Of a stretch of 39,582 bases of DNA, positions 7,814 through 16,032 are shown in pieces. A program made the translations under genes and the position numbers. Source of the stretch: an uncultured Granulicella sp. (GTDB lineage Bacteria > Acidobacteriota > Terriglobia > Terriglobales > Acidobacteriaceae); contig CAIZFH010000121.1 in the NCBI GenBank assembly GCA_903932155.1, forward strand, positions 1-39,582, in the 5' to 3' direction. Below the pieces are notes generated by a model that saw only the letters and a list, made by a program, of their open reading frames with translations, did no database searches and was not told where the DNA came from. How positions within the stretch are numbered: position 1 is the stretch's first letter; each line of letters opens with the position of its first letter.

Positions 7814-8716
7814 ATGTCAATATTTCAAGTCATTGTGCTGGCCGTTGTGCAGGGACTCGCCGAGTTGCTGCCGGTTTCGAGCTCCGCCCACGTTGTTGTC
7901 GCCGAAAAGCTGATGGGGCTCGACCCTTCTTCGCCGCAGATGACGTTGCTGCTGGTGATGCTGCATACGGGCACGATGTTCGCGGTGATTGCGTACTTCT
8001 GGCAGCAGTGGAAGCAGAGCTACTTTGCCTCGGCGGACGCGTTCAAGCGATTTGCGCTGCGGCTAATCTACGCGACGGCGCTGACGGGGATCGTCGGCGA
8101 GGCGCTGATCAAGCTGGTGGAGAAGACGATGTTTGCGGGCGCGCCCAAGGCGGAGATCGAAGAGCTCTTCGGGAGGCTGGACCTTGTCGCTCCGGCGCTG
8201 GCCTGTGCTGGGATTCTGATCTTGATCGCGGGACTGCGCGAAAAGACGGAAGAGGCCGACGCGGCGAATGTGACCAGCATCACGCGGCGTCCAACCGAGA
8301 GTGTAACCATGCGGCAGGCGGGCTGGATGGGCCTGGTGCAGGGACTGGCGCTTCCCTTCCGCGGCTTTTCGCGGTCGGGGGCAACCATCTCGGCTGGCAT
8401 GCTGACGGGTGCAAGCAAAGTGCGCGCGGAGCGATTCAGCTTCGCGCTGGCAGTAGTGATTACGCCGGCTGCCATTGGGCGGGAGGCACTGCGACTGGTA
8501 CACGCAACAAAGGACGCCGCTGCGGCAGGGACGCCGATCGATCTGCATGGAACACTGATCTACAGCCTGCTGGGTGCGATATTTGCGTTCCTGGCCGGGC
8601 TGGTGGCGCTGAAGTGGCTAAGCAATTGGCTGGAGAATGGGCGCTGGTATCTGTTTGGGATTTATTGCCTGGTGGCGAGCTGCGTTGTTTTCTACTTACA
8701 CACCAAAGGATACTGA
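7814..8716 (+). CDS. uppP: Undecaprenyl-diphosphatase UppP/BacA
   Basis: This integral membrane enzyme dephosphorylates undecaprenyl pyrophosphate, recycling the lipid carrier for peptidoglycan and other envelope polymers; overproduction gives bacitracin resistance. The two signature regions are present: near the N-terminus VQGLAELLPVSSSAH (the family's (E/Q)GxxE and PxSSSxH) and in the middle LPFRGFSRSGATIS. About eight membrane segments span the 300 residues. The ATG has no ribosome site but a -10-like hexamer directly before it. The gene is probably monocistronic. Confidence 0.95.
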   Translation: MSIFQVIVLAVVQGLAELLPVSSSAHVVVAEKLMGLDPSSPQMTLLLVMLHTGTMFAVIAYFWQQWKQSYFASADAFKRFALRLIYATALTGIVGEALIKLVEKTMFAGAPKAEIEELFGRLDLVAPALACAGILILIAGLREKTEEADAANVTSITRRPTESVTMRQAGWMGLVQGLALPFRGFSRSGATISAGMLTGASKVRAERFSFALAVVITPAAIGREALRLVHATKDAAAAGTPIDLHGTLIYSLLGAIFAFLAGLVALKWLSNWLENGRWYLFGIYCLVASCVVFYLHTKGY

Positions 8717-8750
8717 TCGGCGCGGACTGAGTAGCTCGAGGACGAGCTCA

Positions 8751-9170
8751 TCAGGCTTCCCAGGGGTTGAGGGTGTGGACGCCGGTTGGGGCGAAGTCGG
8801 CGGTATTGCGGGTGACAACCGTCATGCCGTGGATGAGGGCAGTAGCGGCAATGTAGGCATCGCGCTCAGAACGGGGATTGGGCACGTGCAGGGCAGCACA
8901 TCGCCGCGCGATCTCAAGATCGATTGCGAGCACCCTCCCGGCAAATCTGGGGATAATCTTCCTCTCAATCCAAACCCGGAGAATTTCTCCTTGGATCGGA
9001 TCGCGCCGATCGATCTGCAACATGCCAAGTTCGAGTTCGAGGACGCTGACTACGGAGAGGTAGAGAGCGTTGGGTGGAACACTCCTTGCCCAGCGAAGCA
9101 CACGCCGGTCTGCTGGACGAGATCTCGGTTCACGGAGTTCCGATATGACATTTGTGTCGAGAAGATACAT
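8751..9170 (-). CDS. PIN-domain toxin ribonuclease, FitB-like
   Basis: A 139-residue PIN-domain protein of the VapC/FitB group. It begins MYLLDTNVISELREP, the typical first strand with the metal-binding Asp5, followed by SVLELELGM (acidic residue), SERDAYIAATALIHG (acidic residue) and a C-terminal VTRNTADF. Its ATG overlaps the antitoxin stop by one base (TGATG), which fixes the start at 9170 rather than the TTG one codon earlier. It is a second, unrelated toxin-antitoxin pair within 4 kb of vapBC. Confidence 0.9.
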   Translation of the reverse strand: MYLLDTNVISELREPRSRPADRRVLRWARSVPPNALYLSVVSVLELELGMLQIDRRDPIQGEILRVWIERKIIPRFAGRVLAIDLEIARRCAALHVPNPRSERDAYIAATALIHGMTVVTRNTADFAPTGVHTLNPWEA

Positions 9171-9427
9171 CAACTCAGGTCGATTTCTCTGGCAATGTTA
9201 CCCAGGCGTGGGGGATCGAAGTCGAACTTCAGAGTATCGTCGGGCATCCTCAAAAGCTCTACGATGTCTTTCCCCTTGCTGGAGAGCTTGTTGTACTCGT
9301 CAACGCTGAGCAGAACGAGGCTGAGACGACCGCGATTGGTGACAAAGACCGGCCCCTTCTGCGCGGCCTTCGCGGCACGGGATGCACCTTGATTGAACTC
9401 GCGACTGGAGAAGGTTGTGATGGGCAT
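9170..9427 (-). CDS. Phd/YefM-family antitoxin
   Basis: An 85-residue antitoxin. The N-terminal part MPITTFSSREFNQGASRAAKAAQKGPVFVTNRGRLSLVLLS follows the Phd/YefM pattern, in which the domain binds DNA and is followed by a toxin-binding tail (here DTLKFDFDPPRL). The ribosome site GGAGG is 6 bases before the ATG and joins one arm of the upstream inverted repeat. It should neutralise the PIN toxin encoded just after it. Confidence 0.88.
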   Translation of the reverse strand: MPITTFSSREFNQGASRAAKAAQKGPVFVTNRGRLSLVLLSVDEYNKLSSKGKDIVELLRMPDDTLKFDFDPPRLGNIAREIDLS

Positions 9428-9436
9428 ATTAGACCT

Positions 9437-9462
9437 CCAATGTAGATATGTTACTACATTGG
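9437..9462 (-). promoter_or_regulatory. Inverted-repeat operator of the Phd/PIN pair
   Basis: The arms CCAATGTAG and CTACATTGG are exact complements around an 8-base centre. On the minus strand the inner arm runs straight into the ribosome site of the antitoxin gene (CATTGGAGG). The expected ligand is the antitoxin or its complex with the toxin, giving autoregulation. Confidence 0.65.
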
Positions 9463-9474
9463 CGGAGATGCAGC

Positions 9475-10734
9475 CTACCAGTTGCCGGACTGGAGGAATT
9501 CGGGGCTGACGGGGTTCTCGTAGACGGAGTAGTCGCGGGTGACGACGGTGAGGCCGCTCTCAGAGACGAAGTAGTTCTTCTTGTCCTCGTTGGGGTCGTA
9601 GCCGATGACGGTGCCGTCGGGGATATGGACGTCGCGGTCGATGATGGCGTGGCGGATGCGGCAGTGGCGGCCTACATTGACGTGGGAGAAGATGATCGAG
9701 GAATCGACATCGGCGTAGGAGTTGACGCGTACGTCCTGGGAGACGACGGAGTTGCGGATGACCGCGCCGGAGACGATGGAGCCGGAGCAGACGATGGAGT
9801 TGATGGCCATGCCGGTGCGTCCCGGTTCGCCGAAGACGAACTTGGCCGGCGGGTACTGGTAAGGCCGGGTACGCATGGGCCAGCTCTTGTCGTAGAGGTT
9901 GAAGATGGGGGTGATACCGGCGACGTCCATATTGGCCTCGTAGTAGGCCTCCAGGGTTCCTACGTCGCGCCAGTAGAGGGCGCGCTGCTTGTTCTCGTCG
10001 ACGAAATTGTAGGCGTGCATTTTGACCCGGCCGAGGAGTTTGGGCAGGATATCGTGGCCAAAGTCGTGGGTGGAGTCTGGGTCTTCGGCATCCTGGATGA
10101 GTTCGGGCAGGAGGATATCCGTGTTGAAGAGATAGATGCCCATGGAGGCATCCACCACGTTGGGATCGATGGGGGAGCGGATGTCGGTGGACTTGGGCTT
10201 TTCGACGAAGCCAGTGACCTCGCCGGAGCGCGCGACCTCGACGATGCCGAAGCGGGAGACGTCATCGGGCGAGATGGGTAGAGTGGCGAGGGTGACGTCG
10301 GCGCCGGATTCCCTGTGCTGCCTGAGCATGAGGCCGTAGTTCATCTTGTAGATGTGGTCGCCGGAGAGGATGAGGACATGGCAGGGCTCCTCGGCGCCGA
10401 TGGAGTAGATGTTCTGGTATACGGCGTCGGCGGTGCCCTGATACCAAGACTTGGAGACGCGTTGCATGGGTGGCAGAATCTCGATGAACTCGCCCAACTC
10501 GCTGGCCACGACTGTACCCCAGCCCTCGCGGATGTGGCGGTTGAGGGAGAGTGCTTTGTACTGGGTGAGGATGTAGACGTGGCGCAGATCGGAGTTGATG
10601 CAGTTGGATAGAGTGATGTCGATGATGCGGTACTGGCCGGCAAAAGGCACGGCCGGCTTGGCGCGATCGCGTGTGAGGGGAAAGAGCCGTTCTCCAGCGC
10701 CACCAGCAAGCAGCACACCGAGTGTGTCTCTCAT
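9475..10734 (-). CDS. glgC: Glucose-1-phosphate adenylyltransferase GlgC
   Basis: GlgC makes ADP-glucose from glucose-1-phosphate and ATP, the committed and allosterically controlled step of bacterial glycogen synthesis. The 419-residue product starts with the nucleotidyltransferase signature LLAGGAGERLFPLTRDRAKPAVPFAG, then YRIIDITLSNCINS, WYQGTADAVYQN and LILSGDHIYKMNYG. The C-terminal third is a left-handed beta-helix with hexapeptide-like turns (SGSIVSGAVIRNSVVSQDV and later). GAGG lies about 10 bases before the ATG. The phosphorylase that degrades the product is encoded 20 kb away at 30821-33385; no other glycogen gene is adjacent. Confidence 0.96.
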   Translation of the reverse strand: MRDTLGVLLAGGAGERLFPLTRDRAKPAVPFAGQYRIIDITLSNCINSDLRHVYILTQYKALSLNRHIREGWGTVVASELGEFIEILPPMQRVSKSWYQGTADAVYQNIYSIGAEEPCHVLILSGDHIYKMNYGLMLRQHRESGADVTLATLPISPDDVSRFGIVEVARSGEVTGFVEKPKSTDIRSPIDPNVVDASMGIYLFNTDILLPELIQDAEDPDSTHDFGHDILPKLLGRVKMHAYNFVDENKQRALYWRDVGTLEAYYEANMDVAGITPIFNLYDKSWPMRTRPYQYPPAKFVFGEPGRTGMAINSIVCSGSIVSGAVIRNSVVSQDVRVNSYADVDSSIIFSHVNVGRHCRIRHAIIDRDVHIPDGTVIGYDPNEDKKNYFVSESGLTVVTRDYSVYENPVSPEFLQSGNW

Positions 10735-10952
10735 GAGCCCATTACCTCGAAACTAACTGAGTCCTTGCATACGACAATAGCAGAGCGGAATCAGTATCGC
10801 TCCGCGCACAACCGATGTGAATCGAGAGTCTAACATGGGAAGGTTGTCCGTGTGCAGTGTTTGGGCACACAGACGCCGAAACCTGACCGATCGGTGACGA
10901 GGGGGCTGTACGCTCTTTGCAGGCACTTCTCGTAAGGGCAGACACTAGCCAA

Positions 10953-11300
10953 TTACAAGTCTTCAGAGGGCGTCTCTCCGAGGCCCGTAGCAGAACTGAC
11001 GTTGAGGCCGCTGGATTCCGGATTGGAATCGGGGAGTGTGATGCGCAGGGACTTGAGGAAGTTCAGATCATTGCGGGTGAAGGGGCCAGTCGCTGTCTCG
11101 GATGGAGTGTCCATATCCTCACTCACCGGACTGGCCTGTTCCACTTCGTTGAGGCCGATGGTAGCCTCCAGCATGAGCAGAACGTCGAATCCCTGGTCGC
11201 GGATATTGCGGACTACTCCCGCAATGTTTTCCGACTCGGAGACTGATTCGTGGATTGCCTCTCCCAGCTTCTGGATCAGGTTCTTCACATTTTGATTCAA
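10953..11300 (-). CDS. Hypothetical protein, 115 aa, TTG start
   Basis: An acidic soluble protein that I do not recognise. The start is a TTG preceded by an excellent ribosome site (GGAGG, 5 bases before), which decides it. The N-terminal two thirds look helical (NLIQKLGEAIHESVSESENIAGVVRNIRDQGFDVLLMLEATIGL) and the C-terminal third is Ser/Thr/Pro-rich and probably disordered. A possible 47-residue gene lies upstream on the same strand. Confidence 0.6.
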   Translation of the reverse strand: MNQNVKNLIQKLGEAIHESVSESENIAGVVRNIRDQGFDVLLMLEATIGLNEVEQASPVSEDMDTPSETATGPFTRNDLNFLKSLRITLPDSNPESSGLNVSSATGLGETPSEDL

Positions 11301-11516
11301 TGCCGCCTCCGGGCTGCCCTGGGATTGAACTCCTGTCTGCGACTCGACCGCATTGGGTATTCCCTACCTTGCGAACTTCTATCCGGCGGGAACTGCAATG
11401 TGGCCCGTTCTCTATGACTCTGAACTCAAGAATACGCCGGGCCTGCTTCTGTCGCAATGACCCTTGCGACCTCGATTTCCTCAGCTTGCGGCGCATTACA
11501 GTGCATTGGAAATACA

Positions 11517-11660
11517 TTAGGCGGTCGTGTTCTGGCTTGCCCATGCGTCTTTGAGCGTGTGGGCGAGGTGATAGACATCCGGAGAGTTTCTGGGCACCCA
11601 GACCAGGAGTCCTACTGCCGCAGTGCAAGTCCAACAAACATTCCAGACGACGTTTTTCAC
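11517..11660 (-). CDS. Possible small membrane protein, 47 aa
   Basis: A short ORF with a GTG start, preceded by AGGAG at 9 bases. The product begins with Lys-Asn and a hydrophobic stretch (CTAAVGLLVWV) that could be one membrane helix, followed by a polar helix (DVYHLAHTLKDAWASQ). It is on the same strand as the 115-residue gene that starts about 216 bases downstream. Without homology this rests on the ribosome site and plausible composition only. Confidence 0.35.
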   Translation of the reverse strand: MKNVVWNVCWTCTAAVGLLVWVPRNSPDVYHLAHTLKDAWASQNTTA

Positions 11661-11817
11661 CAGCTATTGCTCCTGACTGCATAAGGGACTTCGAGCAGGA
11701 TGCTTTCTGATGCATTGGATGCAGCAGAAAATGAAATTGACTCCAGGGAATTCAAGACCGCTCTGTCTAAGGGCTGGCACCGATACGAGAGGCTTTCACA
11801 CAGCTAGGGCGAGAGGC

Positions 11818-11823
11818 TACACT
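11818..11823 (+). promoter_or_regulatory. -10 hexamer TACACT for a probable leaderless transcript
   Basis: TACACT lies exactly 6 bases before the ATG at 11830, the same spacing as upstream of uppP and four other genes in this window. Confidence 0.5.
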
Positions 11824-11829
11824 TCGAGG

Positions 11830-12360
11830 ATGGATGCGGTTCGCTTTGGACGTGCGCTTGGCTTCGGGGCGCGGCAGGCAGTGAAGACGGTGACGGCCGT
11901 GGTAGATGCAGCCACGGCGGAAAAGCCCTCAGCCCCGAGCGCGAGCAAAGGAGTGAAGGCAGGCGACGCGGCGACGCGGCCGCAGGAGCCTCCGGCGACG
12001 CAGTCTACCCAAAGTGCCACCAGTAAAGCGACCAGCAAGGTGGCCCATCAAGCCGCCCAGACAATTAACCAGGTGCGCGGAGCAAGTGCGGGGATGCGTC
12101 GCGGCGGCCGGCGCTTTGGCGGGACTACCTGGGGGACATTTAAGCGACTAGGCGGAGTGCTGTGGCTGGAGGTCTCCGGGGTCTTCTTCGGGCTGTTTGC
12201 GCTGTTCGCGCTGGTGGCTGTGGTGCATCTGCGCGGGGAGTGGCATAGGAACGCGGCGGGACATCGGCCACTAGTGGTAGCGGTGGCGATGTTGGCGTTC
12301 TTCGGCTACTTCTGCGTGAGCAACTTTGTGCATGCGAAGCGGCGGGAACGACGGCACTAG
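11830..12360 (+). CDS. Hypothetical membrane protein, 176 aa
   Basis: An unrecognised protein with two C-terminal membrane helices (about 115-135, WLEVSGVFFGLFALFALVAVV, and 148-165, LVVAVAMLAFFGYFCVS) and a basic C-terminus (AKRRERRH). The N-terminal 100 residues are Ala/Thr/Ser-rich and look disordered (EKPSAPSASKGVKAGDAATR), followed by a Gly/Arg-rich stretch. The ATG at 11830 fits the -10 spacing described above; the frame stays open upstream to about 11710 but that part has poor composition. The next gene starts 30 bases downstream on the same strand. Confidence 0.65.
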   Translation: MDAVRFGRALGFGARQAVKTVTAVVDAATAEKPSAPSASKGVKAGDAATRPQEPPATQSTQSATSKATSKVAHQAAQTINQVRGASAGMRRGGRRFGGTTWGTFKRLGGVLWLEVSGVFFGLFALFALVAVVHLRGEWHRNAAGHRPLVVAVAMLAFFGYFCVSNFVHAKRRERRH

Positions 12361-12390
12361 CAGGGCACAGGCAGCCTCGGGATTGCGCGC

Positions 12391-13200
12391 ATGACAGAGC
12401 ACGCTCCTTTGAGCGACACTGTTACCACTATGAGCGAAGCCCGCAAGGAACAACTGACCCAAACCGCCCAACTACTGATCGACGCCCGCCGCAACCACAG
12501 CCCACTTGCCGAACTGCCGGCCGACCTACAGCCACAGTCTCTGGAGGAGGCAGCCTTCGTCCACGGGATTATCATTGCGGCCTTTGGCCCTATCGGCGGA
12601 TGGAAGATCGGCGCAGGCTCGCCCGACGCCACTCCCTTCTTCGCGCCCATGCCACTGGCCTGGATGGTGCCCAGCGGCACGCTACTGGAGGGCCCGCGCT
12701 TCCGCTATCGCGTGCTGGAGGCGGAGATCGCCTTTTTGCTGGGGAAAGACCTGCCCGCGCGCGCTACACCCTACACGCGCGACGAGGTGGTTGCAGCAAT
12801 TGCCAGTTGCCATCCCATTATCGAGGAGCTTGAGTCGGGACTGATCGATCCCAAGGCGGCGGGCAACCACCTGTCGGCGCTGGCCGACCTACAGATGCAC
12901 GGTGGCTTCATCCAGGGACCCGCGTGCGCAGAGTGGAAGAGCATCGACTTCAAGGCAGAGACAGTGACGCTGACCGTCAACGGCAAGGTGGAGGTGGAGC
13001 GCACCGGATCGAACACCTCGGGCGACCTGATGCGGCTGCTTCCCTACCTGGCCAACGAGGGTGCAGCGCGCACCGGAGGCCTGAAGGCCGGGCAGTGGAT
13101 CACCACCGGAAGCTGGACAGGTAATACTCCCGCACCGGCTGGATCGACCGCCGTTGCCACCTTCGGCCACGCCGGCAGCGTCAGCCTGCGCTTCGCATAA
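12391..13200 (+). CDS. 2-keto-4-pentenoate hydratase / fumarylacetoacetate-hydrolase-family protein
   Basis: A 269-residue member of the hydratase branch of the FAH superfamily, enzymes that hydrate 2-hydroxypenta-2,4-dienoate-type intermediates or decarboxylate related oxo acids in aromatic degradation. Supporting segments are GGWKIGAGSP (the family's GYKIG-like turn), YRVLEAEIAFLLGKDLPAR with the metal-binding acidic pair, HPIIEELESGLIDPKA and the C-terminal GLKAGQWITTGSWTGNTPAPAGSTAVATFGHAGSVSLRF. No other catabolic gene is adjacent, so the real substrate is open. An internal ATG at 12433 is a possible shorter start. Confidence 0.8.
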   Translation: MTEHAPLSDTVTTMSEARKEQLTQTAQLLIDARRNHSPLAELPADLQPQSLEEAAFVHGIIIAAFGPIGGWKIGAGSPDATPFFAPMPLAWMVPSGTLLEGPRFRYRVLEAEIAFLLGKDLPARATPYTRDEVVAAIASCHPIIEELESGLIDPKAAGNHLSALADLQMHGGFIQGPACAEWKSIDFKAETVTLTVNGKVEVERTGSNTSGDLMRLLPYLANEGAARTGGLKAGQWITTGSWTGNTPAPAGSTAVATFGHAGSVSLRFA

Positions 13201-13227
13201 TTTGTATGGTAGTGATTGGAGTTGCAG

Positions 13228-15951
13228 ATGCGCAGAAGACCAAGTCGCCGAACGTTTCTTAAGTTGAGCGCGGCTGCCGTATCGCTGACGGCAGCTGAAC
13301 TGGCTCATGCGCTGCCGAACGGCAGGCACATCGCCATCGTTACGGACGATGATTCGCCGCTCATCAGCAGCGAACCGGTACAGTGGGCGACGCAGAAGCT
13401 GCGGGAGGCGATCACGCCGCAAGGCCTCGCCGCCAAGGGAGGGTTTCATGATTTCTCCATCCTGATTGCACCGGTCACCAGCCCAATGGCGAAGAGCTTC
13501 CCCAAACTGCCGAGCATCACGCAACCCGAGACCACCGCACTGATCCCGGAGAACTACAAGGGCGCGACGGCAATCCTGGTCACCGGCAGGGACACACGCG
13601 GCATCGTTTACGGCATTCTGGAACTTGCCGAACGTATCCGCATGAGCGACGATCCGATCGCCACGCTGCAACTGCCCGCACCTCTGATCGAGACCACGCC
13701 GAACAAGGTGCGCAGTGTGGCGCGAGCCTATCTCTCTGAGATTGAAGACAAGGCCTGGTTCTACGACCGCGCCTTCTGGACCGACTACCTGGACACACTT
13801 GCCGCCGCGCGCTTCAACCGGTTCAACTTCGCGCTGGGCTTTGGCTGGGATTTTCCGCGCGGCGTCACAGGCGACTACCTCCACTTCCCCTATCCCTACC
13901 TGGTCGAAGTCCCTGGTTATGAGCAGGTGCACGTTGAGCCTGTGCTGCAACCCGGCGAGCGCCAGCGCAATCTGGAAACGCTGCAGTTCATTGCCGCGGA
14001 GACGGCGAGGCGCGGTATGGACTTTCAGCTTGGCATCTGGACCCACGCATACCAGTGGACGGACAGTCCCAACTCCGACCACCACATCGTTGGCCTGACG
14101 CCACAGATCCATGCCGCATACTGCCGCGATGCGTTGGCTGCGATTCTGAAGGACTGCCCGCAGATCACCGGACTGACGATGCGCATCCACGGCGAGAGCG
14201 GCATTCCTGAGGGCAGCTACCCGTTCTGGCAGACGCTGTTCGAGGCGATCCCGGCAGCAAGGACGCCCGATGGCAAGCCGCGTGTTATCGAGATCGATAT
14301 GCACGCCAAGGGGCTGGACCAGAAGATGATCGATATCGCCCGCGCCACCGGCATGCCGGTGAAGGCCGGGGCGAAATACTGGGCAGAGCATCTGGGCCTG
14401 GGCTACCAACAGGCCGACATCCGCGCCAATGAGTATCCGCGCGCGGGCGTCACCGGAGCCTTCGCCGTCTCCGCGGGCGCACGCAACTTTACCCGCTACG
14501 GCTATGGAGACTTCTACCAGCAAGGCAGTGGGCTTGACCTGCTTTACCGCGTGTGGCCCGGCACGCAACGCCACCTGCTGTGGGGCGACCCCGCGCTGGC
14601 CGCCGGATACGGACGCGCCGCCAACTTCTGCGGGGCGGCAGGGATGGAGCTGTGCGAGCCGCTGACGTTCAAGGGACGCGAAGGATCGGGCCATGCGGGC
14701 GGACGCAACGCCTACGCCGATGCATCTCTGGGGCAGGCCACGCTCGACACAGCCAAATTCGCCCTGACCTACAAGCTATGGGGCCGCTATCTGTATAACC
14801 CGGAGACCGCGCCTGAGGTGGCTCATCGCGCTTACCGGCAAGCATACGGATCGGCGGGGACTGGGCTGGAGAGCGCGCTGGCCGCGGCAAGCCGCATCCT
14901 GCCGCTGGTGACGACTGCGTGGTGCCCGTCGGCGTCGAACCACGAGTTCTGGCCGGAGATGCTGACTCCGGTATCGATCCTGCCGTACACCGGCAGAGCG
15001 CCCTACAGCGATTCGCCCGCGCCGCACAACGTGAGCGCCATCAGCCCGCTCGACCCGCAGATCTTTACCACGATTGACCAACACGCCAAAGACCTAGTCG
15101 CAGGCACGAAGAACGCGCACTACAACACCAGCGAGGTGATCGCATGGCTGGAAGCGATGGTGAACACGTCGAGCAAGGGGCTGGCGGCGGCGCGCGCGGC
15201 AGCTGGCGCGAAGGCCAGAACGCCGGAGTTCCGCCGGGCAGAGGAAGACATCCTTATCCTGAACGGGCTGGGGACGTACTACGCGAATCTGTTCCGGGCA
15301 GCACTCTTCTATTCCATCGCTCAGCAGTCCCAAAAACCGGCTGCGGCCATCGACGCAACCTTGGCTGCGTATCGCAAGGCCCGCGACACTTGGGCCACGA
15401 TGGCCACTCGCGCGAAGACCGTGTATACCATCGATATCAGCTATGGCTTATCGCCGATGCGACGCGGGCACTGGGGAGATCGCCTGCCGGCCATTGATGC
15501 CGACCTCGCAGCATTCAGCGCGTTTCTTATTACAAAATATGGCGAGACGTTAGGGACCCTCTCGAATGAGACGCCGCCAACTTCCCAGGACGCAATTGTC
15601 CAGCGTGCCCTCCACCCCACTCCGCGCCCCGCCATCGCCGCGAAGCATATCGCGCCGCGATCCTTCCACCCAGGCAGCGAGTTGGTACTCGCGATTACCA
15701 CTCCGGCGGGCGTTACGGAGTCGATTCTCTGGTATCGCCATGTCAACCACGGAGAACGGTGGCTCTCCACGCCGATGCAGCAGGCCGGAGTAAGCCATAA
15801 AGCCGCCATACCCGCCGCGTATACCGACTCGCCCTATCCGTTGCAGTACTACTTCGAACTACACACCGCGACGACAGCCATCCTGCACCCGGCGTTCAAC
15901 CCAACCCTCAGCAACCAGCCCTACTACGCCGTTCACCTTCGCTTCGCCTGA
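13228..15951 (+). CDS. Tat-exported glycoside-hydrolase-like protein, 907 aa
   Basis: A large exported protein of probable polysaccharide-related function. The ATG at 13228 has GGAG at 6 bases. The N-terminus carries a twin-arginine signal (SRRTFLK at residues 6-12, hydrophobic core, cleavage near AHA-LP about residue 28). Residues about 30-160 resemble the N-terminal alpha/beta domain found before the barrel in GH20 and GH67 enzymes (TILVTGRDTRGIVYGILELAERI). Residues about 170-500 look like a TIM barrel (ARFNRFNFALGFGWDF, GMDFQLGIWTHAYQW, ITGLTMRIHGESGIPEG). The C-terminal 400 residues are unassigned, the last part beta-rich. An alpha-glucuronidase-like or hexosaminidase-like role is only a guess. 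Confidence 0.7.
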   Translation: MRRRPSRRTFLKLSAAAVSLTAAELAHALPNGRHIAIVTDDDSPLISSEPVQWATQKLREAITPQGLAAKGGFHDFSILIAPVTSPMAKSFPKLPSITQPETTALIPENYKGATAILVTGRDTRGIVYGILELAERIRMSDDPIATLQLPAPLIETTPNKVRSVARAYLSEIEDKAWFYDRAFWTDYLDTLAAARFNRFNFALGFGWDFPRGVTGDYLHFPYPYLVEVPGYEQVHVEPVLQPGERQRNLETLQFIAAETARRGMDFQLGIWTHAYQWTDSPNSDHHIVGLTPQIHAAYCRDALAAILKDCPQITGLTMRIHGESGIPEGSYPFWQTLFEAIPAARTPDGKPRVIEIDMHAKGLDQKMIDIARATGMPVKAGAKYWAEHLGLGYQQADIRANEYPRAGVTGAFAVSAGARNFTRYGYGDFYQQGSGLDLLYRVWPGTQRHLLWGDPALAAGYGRAANFCGAAGMELCEPLTFKGREGSGHAGGRNAYADASLGQATLDTAKFALTYKLWGRYLYNPETAPEVAHRAYRQAYGSAGTGLESALAAASRILPLVTTAWCPSASNHEFWPEMLTPVSILPYTGRAPYSDSPAPHNVSAISPLDPQIFTTIDQHAKDLVAGTKNAHYNTSEVIAWLEAMVNTSSKGLAAARAAAGAKARTPEFRRAEEDILILNGLGTYYANLFRAALFYSIAQQSQKPAAAIDATLAAYRKARDTWATMATRAKTVYTIDISYGLSPMRRGHWGDRLPAIDADLAAFSAFLITKYGETLGTLSNETPPTSQDAIVQRALHPTPRPAIAAKHIAPRSFHPGSELVLAITTPAGVTESILWYRHVNHGERWLSTPMQQAGVSHKAAIPAAYTDSPYPLQYYFELHTATTAILHPAFNPTLSNQPYYAVHLRFA

Positions 15952-16032
15952 CGCCCAACTCCCGCAGAGCCGCGGCAGCCGAAACCGCTCCCGTGGTTCT
16001 GCTCGAAGATTCGCACTCGCACTCACGCTCTC

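Larger units (their letters stand above)
11301..11829. other. 529-bp region without a confident gene
   Basis: Between two small unknown genes. The longer open frames here read as low-complexity, Arg/Ser-rich translations on both strands. The only candidate I can support is a 47-residue minus-strand ORF at 11517-11660 with a ribosome site and a membrane segment. The last 12 bases hold the -10 hexamer of the gene starting at 11830. Confidence 0.5.

Noticed and set aside
8733-8748. Hairpin AGCTCG-AGGA-CGAGCT after uppP as terminator
   Set aside because: Only 6 bp and no T-run on either side; too weak to call.
11119-11715. Minus-strand open frame of 198 codons overlapping the 115-residue gene
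   Set aside because: Low-complexity Arg/Ser-rich translation, and it conflicts with a gene that has a much better ribosome site.
12889-14694. Very long minus-strand open frame of about 600 codons across the hydratase and glycosidase-like genes
   Set aside because: It is antisense to two genes with clear family features and signals; its translation is Arg/Ala/Val-rich with no domain, as expected for the complement of high-GC genes.
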